Shown: positions 8,591-16,898, numbered from the stretch's first letter. The stretch is DNA of 28,174 nucleotides from Nitrospirota bacterium (GCA_011620345.1 WOZJ01000048.1:1-28174), one strand, 5' to 3'. Made by a program: numbers and translations. Notes: generated from the letters alone by a model not told the origin.

Positions 8591-8626
8591 ACTAAAAAGG
8601 CGGGGCAAAAGCCCCGCCTTTTTAGT
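8591..8626. terminator. bidirectional rho-independent terminator between peroxiredoxin and trxB
   Basis: A perfect inverted repeat with 16-base arms (8591-8606 and 8611-8626) and an AAAA loop. The GC core GGCGGGGC is flanked by A5 on one side and T5 on the other, so it works as a hairpin plus U-tract for transcripts from either strand. It lies 16 bases after the peroxiredoxin stop and touches the trxB stop codon. Confidence 0.93.
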
Positions 8627-9588
8627 TAGGCTTTGCTTTGCAAAGAGGCCTCATGTTCCTCTAGGAATCGTTCGGCCAGGATCGCGGCCATACATCCCGA
8701 ACCCGCTGCCGTGACCGCCTGCCGGAACGCGGAATCTTGGACGTCCCCGCAGGCAAACACGCCTTCGATCGATGTCCTAACATTTTCATGCGTCAGGATA
8801 TATCCCCTCTCGTCCATCGCCAACTTCCCCATGAAGAGTTTTGTGTTGGGCTCGTGGCCGATCGCGATGAACAGCCCATCGAGAGGCACTTCTTCTTCTT
8901 TGTTTGTCTTCACATCGAGAAGAACCACTCCCTTAAGCCCATCCTTGGTATCTCCAATCAAGTCGGCAACTACGCGATTCCAGAGGAATTCGATCTTGGG
9001 GTTGGACAACGCGCGCTCTTGCATGATCTTCGAGGCCCTAAGGGCGTCCCTACGGTGAATGACCTTCACTTTCGTTGCAAAGCGCGTCAAAAACAGCGCC
9101 TCTTCCACGGCCGTATCGCCACCCCCGACTATGGCCACCTCTTTACCCCTGAAAAAAAACCCGTCGCAAGTGGCACAGGCGCTCAGGCCCTTCCCCATAA
9201 ACTGCTTTTCTTTTTCCAGCCCAAGGAGCTTCGCCGAGGCCCCGGTTGCGATAATCACAGTATCTGCCTCAAGCTCGCCGCCATCGAACGTGACACAAAA
9301 CGGCCGAAGGGCGAAATCAACAGAAGTAGCGGGCTTGGCGATGATTTGCGCGCCAAACCTAGCCGCTTGCTGACGCATCTTTTCCATAAATTCCGGCCCT
9401 TGAACGCCTTCTGGAAAACCCGGAAAGTTTTCGACCTCGGTTGTGGTCGTCAATTGGCCGCCCGGAATGGGGCCTTCAAGTACACAAGTCTTCAGACAGG
9501 CCCTGGAAGCGTAAATCGCGGCCGTAAGCCCGGCAGGACCACTTCCTAAGATTACAACGTCAAAGCCTGCCGTTTGGGTCTGCGCCAT
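8626..9588 (-). CDS. trxB: thioredoxin reductase
   Basis: FAD- and NADPH-dependent flavoprotein disulfide reductase that recycles thioredoxin. The 320-residue protein has the FAD motif LGSGPAGLTAAIYASRA (from residue 14), the redox-active CATC (C138, C141) and the NADPH motif GGGDTAVEEA (155-164). The FAD-binding C-terminal GVFACGDVQD is also present. The frame starts at an ATG at 9606, but that codon forms part of the run GGAGGG, which serves as ribosome-binding site for the ATG at 9588. I prefer the latter. The stop of the flavin reductase-like gene (9596) lies inside this overlap region, so the two genes are probably coupled. No thioredoxin gene is in the window. Confidence 0.96.
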   Translation of the reverse strand: MAQTQTAGFDVVILGSGPAGLTAAIYASRACLKTCVLEGPIPGGQLTTTTEVENFPGFPEGVQGPEFMEKMRQQAARFGAQIIAKPATSVDFALRPFCVTFDGGELEADTVIIATGASAKLLGLEKEKQFMGKGLSACATCDGFFFRGKEVAIVGGGDTAVEEALFLTRFATKVKVIHRRDALRASKIMQERALSNPKIEFLWNRVVADLIGDTKDGLKGVVLLDVKTNKEEEVPLDGLFIAIGHEPNTKLFMGKLAMDERGYILTHENVRTSIEGVFACGDVQDSAFRQAVTAAGSGCMAAILAERFLEEHEASLQSKA

Positions 9589-9595
9589 CTCTAGA

Positions 9596-10075
9596 TTACC
9601 CTCCATAATGCCAAGGCGTGTCCGTAAGCGTCATGAGCGGCTCGTCCTGCTTGAGGACCGCATCGATCACCTCGACAACAAACACGCTATGGTCACCCCT
9701 TTTGACGATCTCAAAGACACGCGTTTCTACCCAACCAAACGCCTCTTCAATGACCGGAGAGGCCGTGTGCTTGGTCAACATGAAACGATAGCCGTTAATC
9801 TTGTCGCCCTCTTGCACCGAAGGGCGGAAAAAAGCGGAAGCAATCTCTTGCTGGCCCTGCTTCAAAAAACTCACGGCCAACGCCTTCGAGGCTTCCGCAA
9901 GGCTATGGAGCTTTGAGCCCCCTTGAAGCGCCACCATCAACATGGGAGGACGGAACGATGCTTGAGCAAGCCAGTTGATCGTTCCTGCCGAAACTTCTTC
10001 TCCGGCCTTGGAGCCGGCGATGAACAGCCCGTAAGGAATCTTTCGTAAGAGCGTTTTTTTTGCTTCCTCGTCCAT
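9596..10075 (-). CDS. flavin reductase-like (flavoredoxin) protein
   Basis: A 159-residue FMN-binding split-barrel protein of the flavin reductase-like family. Typical features are the N-terminal IPYGLFIAGSKAGEEVSAGT (reduced flavin site start), the following NWLAQASFRPPMLMVAL, then SLAEASKALAVSFL, and the C-terminal region GDHSVFVVEVIDA. These proteins reduce or bind free flavins or act as electron carriers; the true partner is unknown. The ATG at 10075 has a strong AAAGGAGG five bases upstream, so the longer start at 10126 is rejected. It is immediately upstream of trxB in the same direction, with the ends about overlapping. A redox role together with TrxB or with an oxygen-scavenging enzyme is a reasonable inference. 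Confidence 0.88.
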   Translation of the reverse strand: MDEEAKKTLLRKIPYGLFIAGSKAGEEVSAGTINWLAQASFRPPMLMVALQGGSKLHSLAEASKALAVSFLKQGQQEIASAFFRPSVQEGDKINGYRFMLTKHTASPVIEEAFGWVETRVFEIVKRGDHSVFVVEVIDAVLKQDEPLMTLTDTPWHYGG

Positions 10076-10080
10076 ATCTG

Positions 10081-10106
10081 CCTCCTTTGGTTGGTTTGCG
10101 CAAAGG
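10081..10106 (-). promoter_or_regulatory. ribosome-binding site with a possible sequestering hairpin
   Basis: The Shine-Dalgarno AAAGGAGG (10088-10081 on the - strand) decides the start of the flavin reductase gene at 10075. Just upstream CCTTTG (10106-10101) can pair with CAAAGG (10089-10084), a six-base stem with an 11-base loop that would cover part of the site. The ribosome-binding site is solid; the hairpin is weak and may not form. Confidence 0.6.
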
Positions 10107-10186
10107 CAGGCCCCACCGACCCGCACTGTCTAGTATGCCTAGCTTAGCAAAAACTAGCGCAGGTTTGCACGCACCCTTATCCAGGG

Positions 10187-10214
10187 TTGACTAGAATCTA
10201 TTTATATGTATAAA
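10187..10214 (+). promoter_or_regulatory. sigma70-type promoter for the SDR-phosphatase pair
   Basis: TTGACT (10187-10192) and TATAAA (10209-10214) are spaced by 16 bases, with the start expected near 10221 and a leader of about 75 bases. The -10 lies in a short AT-rich inverted repeat, TTTATA-tg-TATAAA (10201-10214), which might bind a repressor but could be a composition effect. Confidence 0.6.
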
Positions 10215-10295
10215 TAAAGCTTTTAAGGAGCCGGTTTACATCGCGGCTAGCCTACGCTAAACGGGTTTATTCTAAATTCAAAAAAAGGGGAAACT

Positions 10296-11231
10296 ATGGC
10301 TAATCTAGAAGGCAGAGTCGCAATTGTCACGGGAGCAGGGAGGGGAATTGGAAGAGAAGAAGCCCTCGAGCTCGCCCGCAACGGCGCCAAGGTAGTAATC
10401 AACGACGTAGGGGCCCATTTTGACGGGACCGGTGCCGACCGCACACCGTCCCAGCAAGTCGTGGATGAAATCAAGGCATTCGGCGGAGAAGCCGTCGCCA
10501 ACTACGAGTCCGTAACCGACTTTGCCGGCGCCAAGCGGATTATCGAGTGCGCGTTGGATACCTTCGGCGAGCTACACGTCGTTGTGAACAACGCGGGGAT
10601 CTTAAGAGACCGAATGATCTTCAACATGGCCGAAGAAGATTTCGACGCGGTCATCAACGTGCATTTGAAGGGGACGTTCAACGTCAGCCGCCATGCTTGC
10701 GCCTACTTCAGGGAGGCAAACAAGGCGGGCAAAGACCTGCAGCCCAGGATCATCAACACCGCCTCGGACGCCGGGCTTTTGGGCAACCCTGGTCAAGGCA
10801 ATTACGGCGCGGCCAAGGCCGGAATCGCCACCATGTCCATCATCATCGATATGGAGATGTCCCGGTATGGCGTGGCCTGCAACTGCATCGCGCCTCTAGC
10901 CAGGACACGCCTAACGGTAGATGCCACGCCTTCAACGGCGGCGATCATGGGCCAAACACCCGAGGGTGAGTTCGACCCCTTCCACCCCAAGCATATCGCT
11001 CCGCTGGTTGCCTACTTAGGCTCTGTCGAGGCGGGCTCCATCCATGGCCAAGTGTTTCGGGTAGGAGCGGGTACCGTTTGGGGGATGCAAGGATGGCATA
11101 GCGTAGCCAAAATCTCGAAGAAAGGGTTCCTCACGGTAGAAGAACTTTCTAAGCGTATGCAAGAGGAGCTCTTGCCAAAGCTCCCACCCAAAGAAGAAAT
11201 TACGGCCGTTTTCACCGAAATTCAATTTTAA
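10296..11231 (+). CDS. short-chain dehydrogenase/reductase, (3R)-hydroxyacyl-CoA dehydrogenase-like
   Basis: NAD(P)-dependent oxidoreductase of 311 residues. The cofactor motif is TGAGRGIG (12-19), with NNAG at 98-101 and the catalytic residues S157, Y170 and K174 (YGAAK). After the cofactor motif comes VVINDVGAHFDGTGAD, a longer loop that resembles the N-terminal dehydrogenase domain of multifunctional beta-oxidation enzymes and related actinobacterial and proteobacterial reductases. A C-terminal extension from about 255 exceeds classical SDR length. Acyl-CoA hydroxyl oxidation is therefore a fair guess, but other substrates are possible. The ATG at 10296 has AAGGGGAAA upstream. A promoter precedes it, and a GTG-initiated phosphatase gene starts two bases after its stop. 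Confidence 0.86.
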   Translation: MANLEGRVAIVTGAGRGIGREEALELARNGAKVVINDVGAHFDGTGADRTPSQQVVDEIKAFGGEAVANYESVTDFAGAKRIIECALDTFGELHVVVNNAGILRDRMIFNMAEEDFDAVINVHLKGTFNVSRHACAYFREANKAGKDLQPRIINTASDAGLLGNPGQGNYGAAKAGIATMSIIIDMEMSRYGVACNCIAPLARTRLTVDATPSTAAIMGQTPEGEFDPFHPKHIAPLVAYLGSVEAGSIHGQVFRVGAGTVWGMQGWHSVAKISKKGFLTVEELSKRMQEELLPKLPPKEEITAVFTEIQF

Positions 11232-11233
11232 GC

Positions 11234-11722
11234 GTGCGAATCCTCATCGTCTGTCACGCCAACACATTCCGCTCGCCCATGGCTTGGGCCCTCCTTCAGA
11301 GGGCCCTTGTACCATGGAGAGGGCTTTTCGAGCTAGATTCGGGAGGAATCGGAACGCACGCCCGCGAGGGAGGGCTGATGTCGCTCGATGCCAGGCTCTC
11401 CCTGAAAGGGGCGGGCATCGAGCTTGACGAAAACGCCTTCCGCTCGAAGGACTTAAGGCGGCACCCCGAGGCGGTAGCGGGCGCAGGCTTGGTTATCGCG
11501 ATGACGCAAGAACAACGCTCTTTGCTCTTGGACGCATTCCCAGAGCTCAATCCTGGTATTGTCCACACCTGGCTCGCCCTTGCCGACGAGTCCGGAGACA
11601 TCGAAGACCCATGCGGGAAAGGCCCCGAAGGGGCGACAGTATGTCTTCGTGAACTCGAACGGACGCTCCCTTCGGTCGTAAAGAATCTTCTTGGGTTAGC
11701 CCTAAAACCTTTTACGCCTTAA
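11234..11722 (+). CDS. low-molecular-weight protein tyrosine phosphatase-like protein
   Basis: A 162-residue member of the low-molecular-weight phosphatase fold, which includes protein tyrosine phosphatases and arsenate reductases. The P-loop C(X)5R is CHANTFRS, with nucleophile C7 and R13 followed by SPMA as in the family. The general acid is probably D125 of the EDP motif. The usual loop is C-x-G-N-x-C-R; here the glycine is alanine and the second cysteine is F12. That cysteine normally protects the active site by disulfide, so redox control should be absent. The start is a GTG two bases after the SDR stop with no clear ribosome-binding site, so translation is probably coupled. The stop overlaps the pepA stop. 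Confidence 0.87.
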   Translation: MRILIVCHANTFRSPMAWALLQRALVPWRGLFELDSGGIGTHAREGGLMSLDARLSLKGAGIELDENAFRSKDLRRHPEAVAGAGLVIAMTQEQRSLLLDAFPELNPGIVHTWLALADESGDIEDPCGKGPEGATVCLRELERTLPSVVKNLLGLALKPFTP

Positions 11723-13209
11723 GCAACCTCCTCTAAGAAGGAAAGGAGCAGGCGTACAGGCGTACCCGTTGGACCTACAGGCAAAAACCCGCCTTCTTTG
11801 TCGTTCCAGGCCGTACCCGCGATGTCAAGATGAACCCACGGCACATTCTTTACGTAGGGCTTCAAGAAGGCAGCGGCCGTAATCGTACCCGCTGCTCCGT
11901 CGCCGACGTTCTTGAAGTCTGCGTAGGGAGTCTTCAAGGCTTCTGCATACTCATCCCATAGCGGCAATTGCCAAACCCTCTCGCCCGTCCTCTCGCCCGA
12001 GCGGAAGAACGCTTCGATGGTTCCTTGATCTGCGGTCCCTAAAAGCCCGGAGGCCAGATGCCCGAGGGCAACGACGCAGGCACCCGTGAGTGTGGCGATG
12101 TCGACGATCAGGTCGGGGCTTTTCGAAAGCGCATAATCTAGGCCGTCGGCAAGGATCAGCCTACCCTCGGCGTCTGTATTGACTACCTCGACTGTCCTTC
12201 CTGCACGCAGCGTGATGACATCGCCAGGCCTGGCAGCCTTGCCGGAAGGCATATTTTCAACAGCGGGGATAATCCCGATTACCCTCACGGGGAGCTTGAT
12301 CTCGCAAAGCGCCCGGATCAACCCCAAAACAGCCACACCCCCTGACTTGTCGTACTTCATCTTGTCCATGTCTTTGCCAGGCTTCAAGGAAATCCCTCCG
12401 GAATCGAACGTCACGGCTTTCCCGACGAGGGCGACGGTGCGTGAGGCATTTTGAGGGACATACTCGAGCACGATGAACCTAGGAGGGTTTTCGCTGCCTG
12501 CCGATACGGCAAGCACCCCCCCCATCCGCTCCTTCTCGATCTCTTCTTGACCAAGTACCTCCACATGTAGCAAATCCGGATACGCCTTGGCCAGCCCCCT
12601 TGCCTCTTCGGCAAGGACGTCCGGCGTAGCGAGGTTCCCGGGGCGGGTGTTGAACGCCCTGGTCCAGTTGACGGCCTCGATGACCCGCCCGGCCTTCAAA
12701 AGGACCCTCTTGCCTTCTTCGGGGTCAAGCACAAGGCTCTTGAACCATGCCGCTTGAAGCGTTGGGGCTTTGTGCCCTCCCTCTTCGGATTCGCACAGGC
12801 TGGTTTTAAAAATGCCTAGATCGAACGTTCCTACCCCCAAGCCAATTACAGCCTCTTCGATTACCGTTTCGGGGGAAAGCCCTTCAAACCCGGGCAGGAC
12901 AAAAGCCGCCTTTTCAACGTGACGGCCAACAAGCTCCCTGCCCACGCGGGAGAACGCCTTTCTTATGCGGTCCAACGTAGCAGGCTTGCATCCCAACCCG
13001 TACAAAATCAAGGGGGTTTGATCGGCTAAAAGAAACGTGGCCTTGCCATCACAACATGGGCGTCCGATACAGAGCGCCCTTTCGACGGCCTCCATGACGC
13101 CTTTTGGAAGGCTAGAGAGGTACGCCTCCTTTTCTTTTCCCTCTTTTGTCAAGAACAACACGCACGGCACGCCCTCTCCTGGAAAGGCTTCCATCCAGGC
13201 CAAATCCAC
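11719..13209 (-). CDS. pepA: leucyl aminopeptidase (M17)
   Basis: Two-metal cytosolic exopeptidase that removes N-terminal residues from peptides; in some bacteria it also binds DNA. Within 496 residues the M17 catalytic domain carries VGKAVTFDSGG (K264, D269), D287 in MKYDKSGG, and the signature NTDAEGRLILADGLDY (from 344). The N-terminal domain is less conserved, as usual. The frame continues upstream to 13335, but the GTG at 13209 has a strong GGAGGAGGG (13224-13216) six bases upstream and gives the usual family length, so I use it. The stop shares TTAA with the stop of the phosphatase gene on the other strand. Confidence 0.95.
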   Translation of the reverse strand: MDLAWMEAFPGEGVPCVLFLTKEGKEKEAYLSSLPKGVMEAVERALCIGRPCCDGKATFLLADQTPLILYGLGCKPATLDRIRKAFSRVGRELVGRHVEKAAFVLPGFEGLSPETVIEEAVIGLGVGTFDLGIFKTSLCESEEGGHKAPTLQAAWFKSLVLDPEEGKRVLLKAGRVIEAVNWTRAFNTRPGNLATPDVLAEEARGLAKAYPDLLHVEVLGQEEIEKERMGGVLAVSAGSENPPRFIVLEYVPQNASRTVALVGKAVTFDSGGISLKPGKDMDKMKYDKSGGVAVLGLIRALCEIKLPVRVIGIIPAVENMPSGKAARPGDVITLRAGRTVEVVNTDAEGRLILADGLDYALSKSPDLIVDIATLTGACVVALGHLASGLLGTADQGTIEAFFRSGERTGERVWQLPLWDEYAEALKTPYADFKNVGDGAAGTITAAAFLKPYVKNVPWVHLDIAGTAWNDKEGGFLPVGPTGTPVRLLLSFLEEVA

Positions 13210-13341
13210 CGCTATCCCTCCTCCGTTGTGTTCGTCTTTCTTAAGAAATACTAATTTAGCAAAACATCGGCATCCACGGCCAGGGTTCGGCCATTCGCTC
13301 GAAAGAGGGCGATTTGCTAAAATGAAAAAACTCAAACATCT

Positions 13342-16119
13342 ATGGAAAGGCCCATGAAAAACCCACCCTCCCTACCGGCGTTTGACCCAATTCACGACAT
13401 CTACAGCCTTTCGCCACACCCATTATCGGCCATCTTTTCTCCTAAAAGCGTCGCCGTAATCGGAGCGAGCGAAAAAGATCACAGCGTGGGACGGGCGCTT
13501 CTTTCTAACTTAATCCAAAACCCATTCGGCGGGACGGTTTACCCGGTAAACCCAAACAGGAAGAGTGTGCTCGGGATCCGGGCATACCCAGACATCCAGA
13601 GCCTCCCGGAAACGATCGATTTGGCGGTCATCGCCACCCCGGCCCAGGGCGTTCCAGAGGTCGTTCAGGCATGCGCCAACGCGGATATTCCCGGGGCGAT
13701 CATCATTTCGGCAGGGTTCAAGGAAGTCGGCAAAGGGGGTCAAGCGCTCGAGGAGAAAATTCTTGAGGTCGCGAAGGCATCTGAAATGCGCCTGATTGGC
13801 CCGAACTGCCTTGGAGTGATGAATACCCGTAGCAATTTGAACGCCACGTTTGCTCATGCTATGGCCAAGCAGGGTAACGTGGCGTTTCTTAGCCAAAGCG
13901 GGGCGCTTTGCACCGCCGTCCTAGACTGGAGTCTGGAGGCGAACGTAGGGTTCAGCGTGTTCGTTTCCGTGGGTTCGATGCTGGACGTAGGCTGGGGAGA
14001 CCTCATTGAATACCTGGGCGACGACCCCTACACCGAAAGCATTGTCATTTACATGGAAACGGTAGGCAACGCACGCACGTTTTTGTCCGCGGCCAGGGAG
14101 GTCGCGCTCACCAAGCCTATCCTGGTCATCAAGCCAGGCAGAACGCAGGCGGCAAGCAAGGCCGCCGTTTCACACACGGGTTCGCTTACTGGATCGGACG
14201 AGGTTATCGATGCGGCCTTTCACCGCTCGGGCGTACTGCGGCTGGATTCCATCACGGAAATGTTCTCCATGGCCGAAATGCTCGCCAAGCAGCCAAGGCC
14301 AAAAGGCCCAAGACTCGCGATTTTAACAAACGCGGGCGGCCCTGGGGTTTTAGCGAGCGATGCACTCCTTCTAAGTGGCGGCAGGCTTTCCGAACTGTCC
14401 CAAGAAACCCTTCAAAAGCTTGGGCAATTTCTTCCCCCTCAGTGGAGCCACAATAACCCCGTCGACATTCTAGGAGACGCCGGCCCCGAGCGTTACGCCA
14501 AGGCCATCGAAGTACTTGCGAACGACGAGACGAACGACGGGGTTCTCACAATTCTTACCCCTCAAGCGATGACGCAGCCTTCCGAAACGGCAGACGCTCT
14601 AAGGCGCACTGGACGGCCTGCCAACAAGCCTCTTTTGACAAGCTGGATGGGGGGAGAAGGAGTTTCGCCCGGCATTGCCATCCTCAAAGATGCTGGGCTT
14701 CCTACCTTTTCTTATCCGGACGATGCGGCACGCGCATTCAGCGCGATGTGGCGCTTCAGCGAAAACCTTCGTTCTCTGTACGAAACCCCTAGGCTTACCG
14801 TAGACGCTTCGAAGGAGTTTGACCGCAACGCCGCATCTAAAGTTCTTGAGGAAGCAAAAAAGGCCAACCGAACTATCCTGAACGAATTTGAATCGAAACG
14901 GCTCCTTGAGGCCTACGGAATCCCCACGGTTCCAACACTTTTGGCGGCCTCGCCAAAAGAGGCAAAAAAGCTTGCGGAAATGCTCGGCTTTCCCGTGGTC
15001 CTTAAGCTCCATTCAAACACAATCACGCACAAAACCGACGTGGGCGGGGTTTGTCTCAACCTGAAAACCCCCGAGGAGGTCTCGAAGGCCTTCGTGAACA
15101 TCCAGCAAAACATCGAGGAAAAGGTTGGGCCTGGCCATTTCCTTGGCGTGAGCGTTCAGCCGATGGTAGACCTCAAGGGCTACGAGCTGATCCTGGGCTC
15201 GAGTACCGACTCCCAGTTCGGCCCCGTCATTTTGTTCGGCGCAGGCGGGGTCCTGGTCGAGGTATTTAAGGATCAAGCCATCGGAATACCTCCCCTCACA
15301 GACGTACTAGCGCGTCGGATCATCGAAAAGACCAAAATTGCGGCAGCGCTCAAAGGGATCCGCGGCCGGGCACCGATGGATATGGCCATGCTTGAAGCGC
15401 TGCTGGTACGGTTCAGCTGGCTGATTGCCGAACAACGAAGGATCGTGGAGTTCGACATCAACCCTCTATTGGCCTCTTTTTCCGGCACGCCCTCCTTCAT
15501 GGCGCTAGATGCCCGAGTACTCCTAGCGGACCCGGGGCTGCCCGAGGACTTGCTGCCTACGCTGGCCATCCGCCCTTACCCGGAGCGTTATTTTTGGAGG
15601 CATACGACAAAGACCGACATGTCTTACGCCCTACGCCCAATCAGACCTGAGGACGTTCCCAAAGTGCAGCACTTCCACGAAATGCTCTCGGACAGGAGCG
15701 TCAGCTTGCGCTACCTTTCCCCCGTCCTCTTTCAAGAGCGGACCCGACAAGAAAGGCTTGTTCGGGCGTGCTTCATTGATTACGACAAGGAAATTGCGCT
15801 TGTTGCGGAGACGACGGACGGGCAGGTGGTTGCCATCGGCAGGTTAAAAAAACTGCCCCAAAGGTCCGGAGCGAGCTTTTCCTTACTCGTGGCCGACCCG
15901 TACCAGCGTCAAGGCATCGGGACCGAAATACTAACGCGCCTCGTTGAAATTGCCAGACAAGAAGGCCTTACGCATTTGTTCGCCATTATGACCCCAGAAA
16001 ACGAGCTAATGCGGCGAATGCTAGAAAAGTTTGGGTTCCGCCTTCGTTTCCACAGAAAAAAAACGGGGCTCGTCGAAGGGGAGCTTGCGATTAACTCCCG
16101 TGAAAAAGAAGAAGAATAG
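13342..16119 (+). CDS. acyl-CoA synthetase (ADP-forming type) fused to GNAT acetyltransferase
   Basis: A 925-residue fusion with PatZ-like (protein lysine acetyltransferase) architecture. A CoA-binding domain begins near residue 30 ([11 protein letters not shown]) and succinyl-CoA-ligase-like domains run to about 480. An ATP-grasp domain covers about 515-735 ([40 protein letters not shown]). A GNAT domain spans about 762-920, with the acetyl-CoA loop YQRQGIG at 854-860. The phospho-histidine motif of ADP-forming synthetases is kept: SHTGSLTG, with H278. It may therefore be a working acetate-CoA ligase, an acetylase that senses acetyl-CoA, or both. The start is the ATG at 13342; the ATG at 13354, preceded by GGAAAGG, is an alternative. 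A TAAAAT (13318-13323) could be its -10, but no -35 stands out. Confidence 0.93.
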   Translation: MERPMKNPPSLPAFDPIHDIYSLSPHPLSAIFSPKSVAVIGASEKDHSVGRALLSNLIQNPFGGTVYPVNPNRKSVLGIRAYPDIQSLPETIDLAVIATPAQGVPEVVQACANADIPGAIIISAGFKEVGKGGQALEEKILEVAKASEMRLIGPNCLGVMNTRSNLNATFAHAMAKQGNVAFLSQSGALCTAVLDWSLEANVGFSVFVSVGSMLDVGWGDLIEYLGDDPYTESIVIYMETVGNARTFLSAAREVALTKPILVIKPGRTQAASKAAVSHTGSLTGSDEVIDAAFHRSGVLRLDSITEMFSMAEMLAKQPRPKGPRLAILTNAGGPGVLASDALLLSGGRLSELSQETLQKLGQFLPPQWSHNNPVDILGDAGPERYAKAIEVLANDETNDGVLTILTPQAMTQPSETADALRRTGRPANKPLLTSWMGGEGVSPGIAILKDAGLPTFSYPDDAARAFSAMWRFSENLRSLYETPRLTVDASKEFDRNAASKVLEEAKKANRTILNEFESKRLLEAYGIPTVPTLLAASPKEAKKLAEMLGFPVVLKLHSNTITHKTDVGGVCLNLKTPEEVSKAFVNIQQNIEEKVGPGHFLGVSVQPMVDLKGYELILGSSTDSQFGPVILFGAGGVLVEVFKDQAIGIPPLTDVLARRIIEKTKIAAALKGIRGRAPMDMAMLEALLVRFSWLIAEQRRIVEFDINPLLASFSGTPSFMALDARVLLADPGLPEDLLPTLAIRPYPERYFWRHTTKTDMSYALRPIRPEDVPKVQHFHEMLSDRSVSLRYLSPVLFQERTRQERLVRACFIDYDKEIALVAETTDGQVVAIGRLKKLPQRSGASFSLLVADPYQRQGIGTEILTRLVEIARQEGLTHLFAIMTPENELMRRMLEKFGFRLRFHRKKTGLVEGELAINSREKEEE

Positions 16120-16209
16120 AAGCGTTTTGCGCCTTCTGCTGCGTTTTCACCTTCCTCCATTGCAGCGATAAATTTTGAAGGCTCAGCTATAGGATCACAA
16201 AAAGACAAG

Positions 16210-16237
16210 CAAAGGGGGCGGAATCCCGCCCCCTTTG
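16210..16237. terminator. strong hairpin terminator between the CoA synthetase/GNAT fusion and the secreted protein gene
   Basis: A perfect 12-base stem (16210-16221 with 16226-16237) and a four-base loop, rich in G and C with AAA/TTT at the base. On the - strand it is followed by a T-rich run (CTTGTCTTTTT), so it best serves the small secreted protein gene. For the + strand gene it lacks a long following T tract. Confidence 0.8.
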
Positions 16238-16281
16238 CCGTAAATCACCGGTACTTGGCCTAAAAAAATGAACGCCGCTGC

Positions 16282-16575
16282 TTACTCATCTTTGTCCAAC
16301 TTCTCATCGATCTTTTCGCCGAGCTCTTCTCCCTTACCCTTCTTGCCGGTAAGCTCTTCCTTCGCCTCTTCGGCCGTATCTTTCGCCTTCTTGCCGGCCT
16401 TGTCGATCGATTCGCCCGCCTTTTCCGCCGTGCCTTTTTCTCCGGTAATTTCTTCCTTTACCTCCGAAGCAGCCCCCTTGACCCTATCGAGCACACCTTC
16501 CTCTTCCGCCACCGTAAAACTAGACCATGAGGCAACAAACATGAGCGCTACAATCGCAAACAAAAACCGCTTCAT
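16282..16575 (-). CDS. small secreted Lys/Glu/Gly-rich repeat protein (LEA-like)
   Basis: A 97-residue protein with a clear signal peptide: MKRF, a hydrophobic stretch to about residue 18, then SSFTVA before EEEG, a likely signal peptidase I site. The mature part is very hydrophilic and predicted helical or disordered. It has two copies of a repeat block, VKEEITGEKG and AKEELTGKKG, separated by alanine/lysine-rich segments (AEKAGESIDKAGKKAKDTAEE). This recalls late-embryogenesis-abundant-type or apolipoprotein-like stress proteins, but no function is shown. The start at 16575 has AAGGAGG six bases upstream; longer starts up to 16662 are rejected. It has its own promoter (16662-16634) and terminator (16237-16210), so it is a one-gene unit. 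Confidence 0.85.
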   Translation of the reverse strand: MKRFLFAIVALMFVASWSSFTVAEEEGVLDRVKGAASEVKEEITGEKGTAEKAGESIDKAGKKAKDTAEEAKEELTGKKGKGEELGEKIDEKLDKDE

Positions 16576-16633
16576 ACACATCCTCCTTGTTGTTAAAAAA
16601 GTTGCAAGAACGACCGCATACCAGCCATTTTTG

Positions 16634-16662
16634 ATTGTAACACGTACTACAAGAGGACGCAA
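16634..16662 (-). promoter_or_regulatory. sigma70-type promoter for the small secreted protein
   Basis: On the - strand TTGCGT (16662-16657) and TACAAT (16639-16634) are spaced by 17 bases, with the expected start near 16627 and a leader of about 50 bases to the ATG at 16575. Confidence 0.65.
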
Positions 16663-16756
16663 AGAATCTCCCTTCGCCCCTAAGTAACGCTCCGGGAAGT
16701 GCGTTTAGAGGCCGAAGGGAAACAGAAGCCATATGAAGCAAGGGCATAGGACGTGA

Positions 16757-16832
16757 TGGTGCCGAGGGACGGAATCGAACCGCCGACGCAAGGCTTTTCA
16801 GGCCTTCGCTCTACCGACTGAGCTACCTCGGC
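16757..16832 (-). tRNA. tRNA-Phe (anticodon GAA)
   Basis: A 76-nucleotide cloverleaf including encoded CCA. The acceptor stem GCCGAGG pairs with CCUCGGC and the discriminator base is A. The D arm (GCUC...GAGC), anticodon stem AAGGC/GCCUU with loop CUGAAAA, and T arm GGCGG-UUCGAUU-CCGUC are all present. The anticodon GAA is at 16799-16797, position 34-36, so it reads phenylalanine codons. It lies between pyrD and the small secreted protein gene and has its own likely promoter. Confidence 0.97.
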
Positions 16833-16861
16833 CCCTTGAAACCGAAACGGTAGAGGCAGTT

Positions 16862-16890
16862 ATTGTAACAGAACGAGTCACGGTAGCCAA
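16862..16890 (-). promoter_or_regulatory. promoter for tRNA-Phe
   Basis: On the - strand TTGGCT (16890-16885) and TACAAT (16867-16862) are spaced by 17 bases. The transcript would start near 16855, about 23 bases before the tRNA. It lies between the pyrD stop and the tRNA. Confidence 0.6.
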
Positions 16891-16898
16891 GCCTGGGC

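Noticed and set aside
8737-9549. A long + strand open frame (270 codons) opposite trxB.
   Set aside because: It is antisense to a strongly conserved gene and shows no domain or ribosome-binding site.
15909-16208. A - strand open frame opposite the end of the CoA synthetase/GNAT fusion.
   Set aside because: Mostly antisense to a conserved GNAT domain, with no ribosome-binding site or promoter.
16120-16260. Continued open frame after the stop of the CoA synthetase/GNAT fusion, as if read through.
   Set aside because: No recognisable domain, and it runs through a terminator hairpin.
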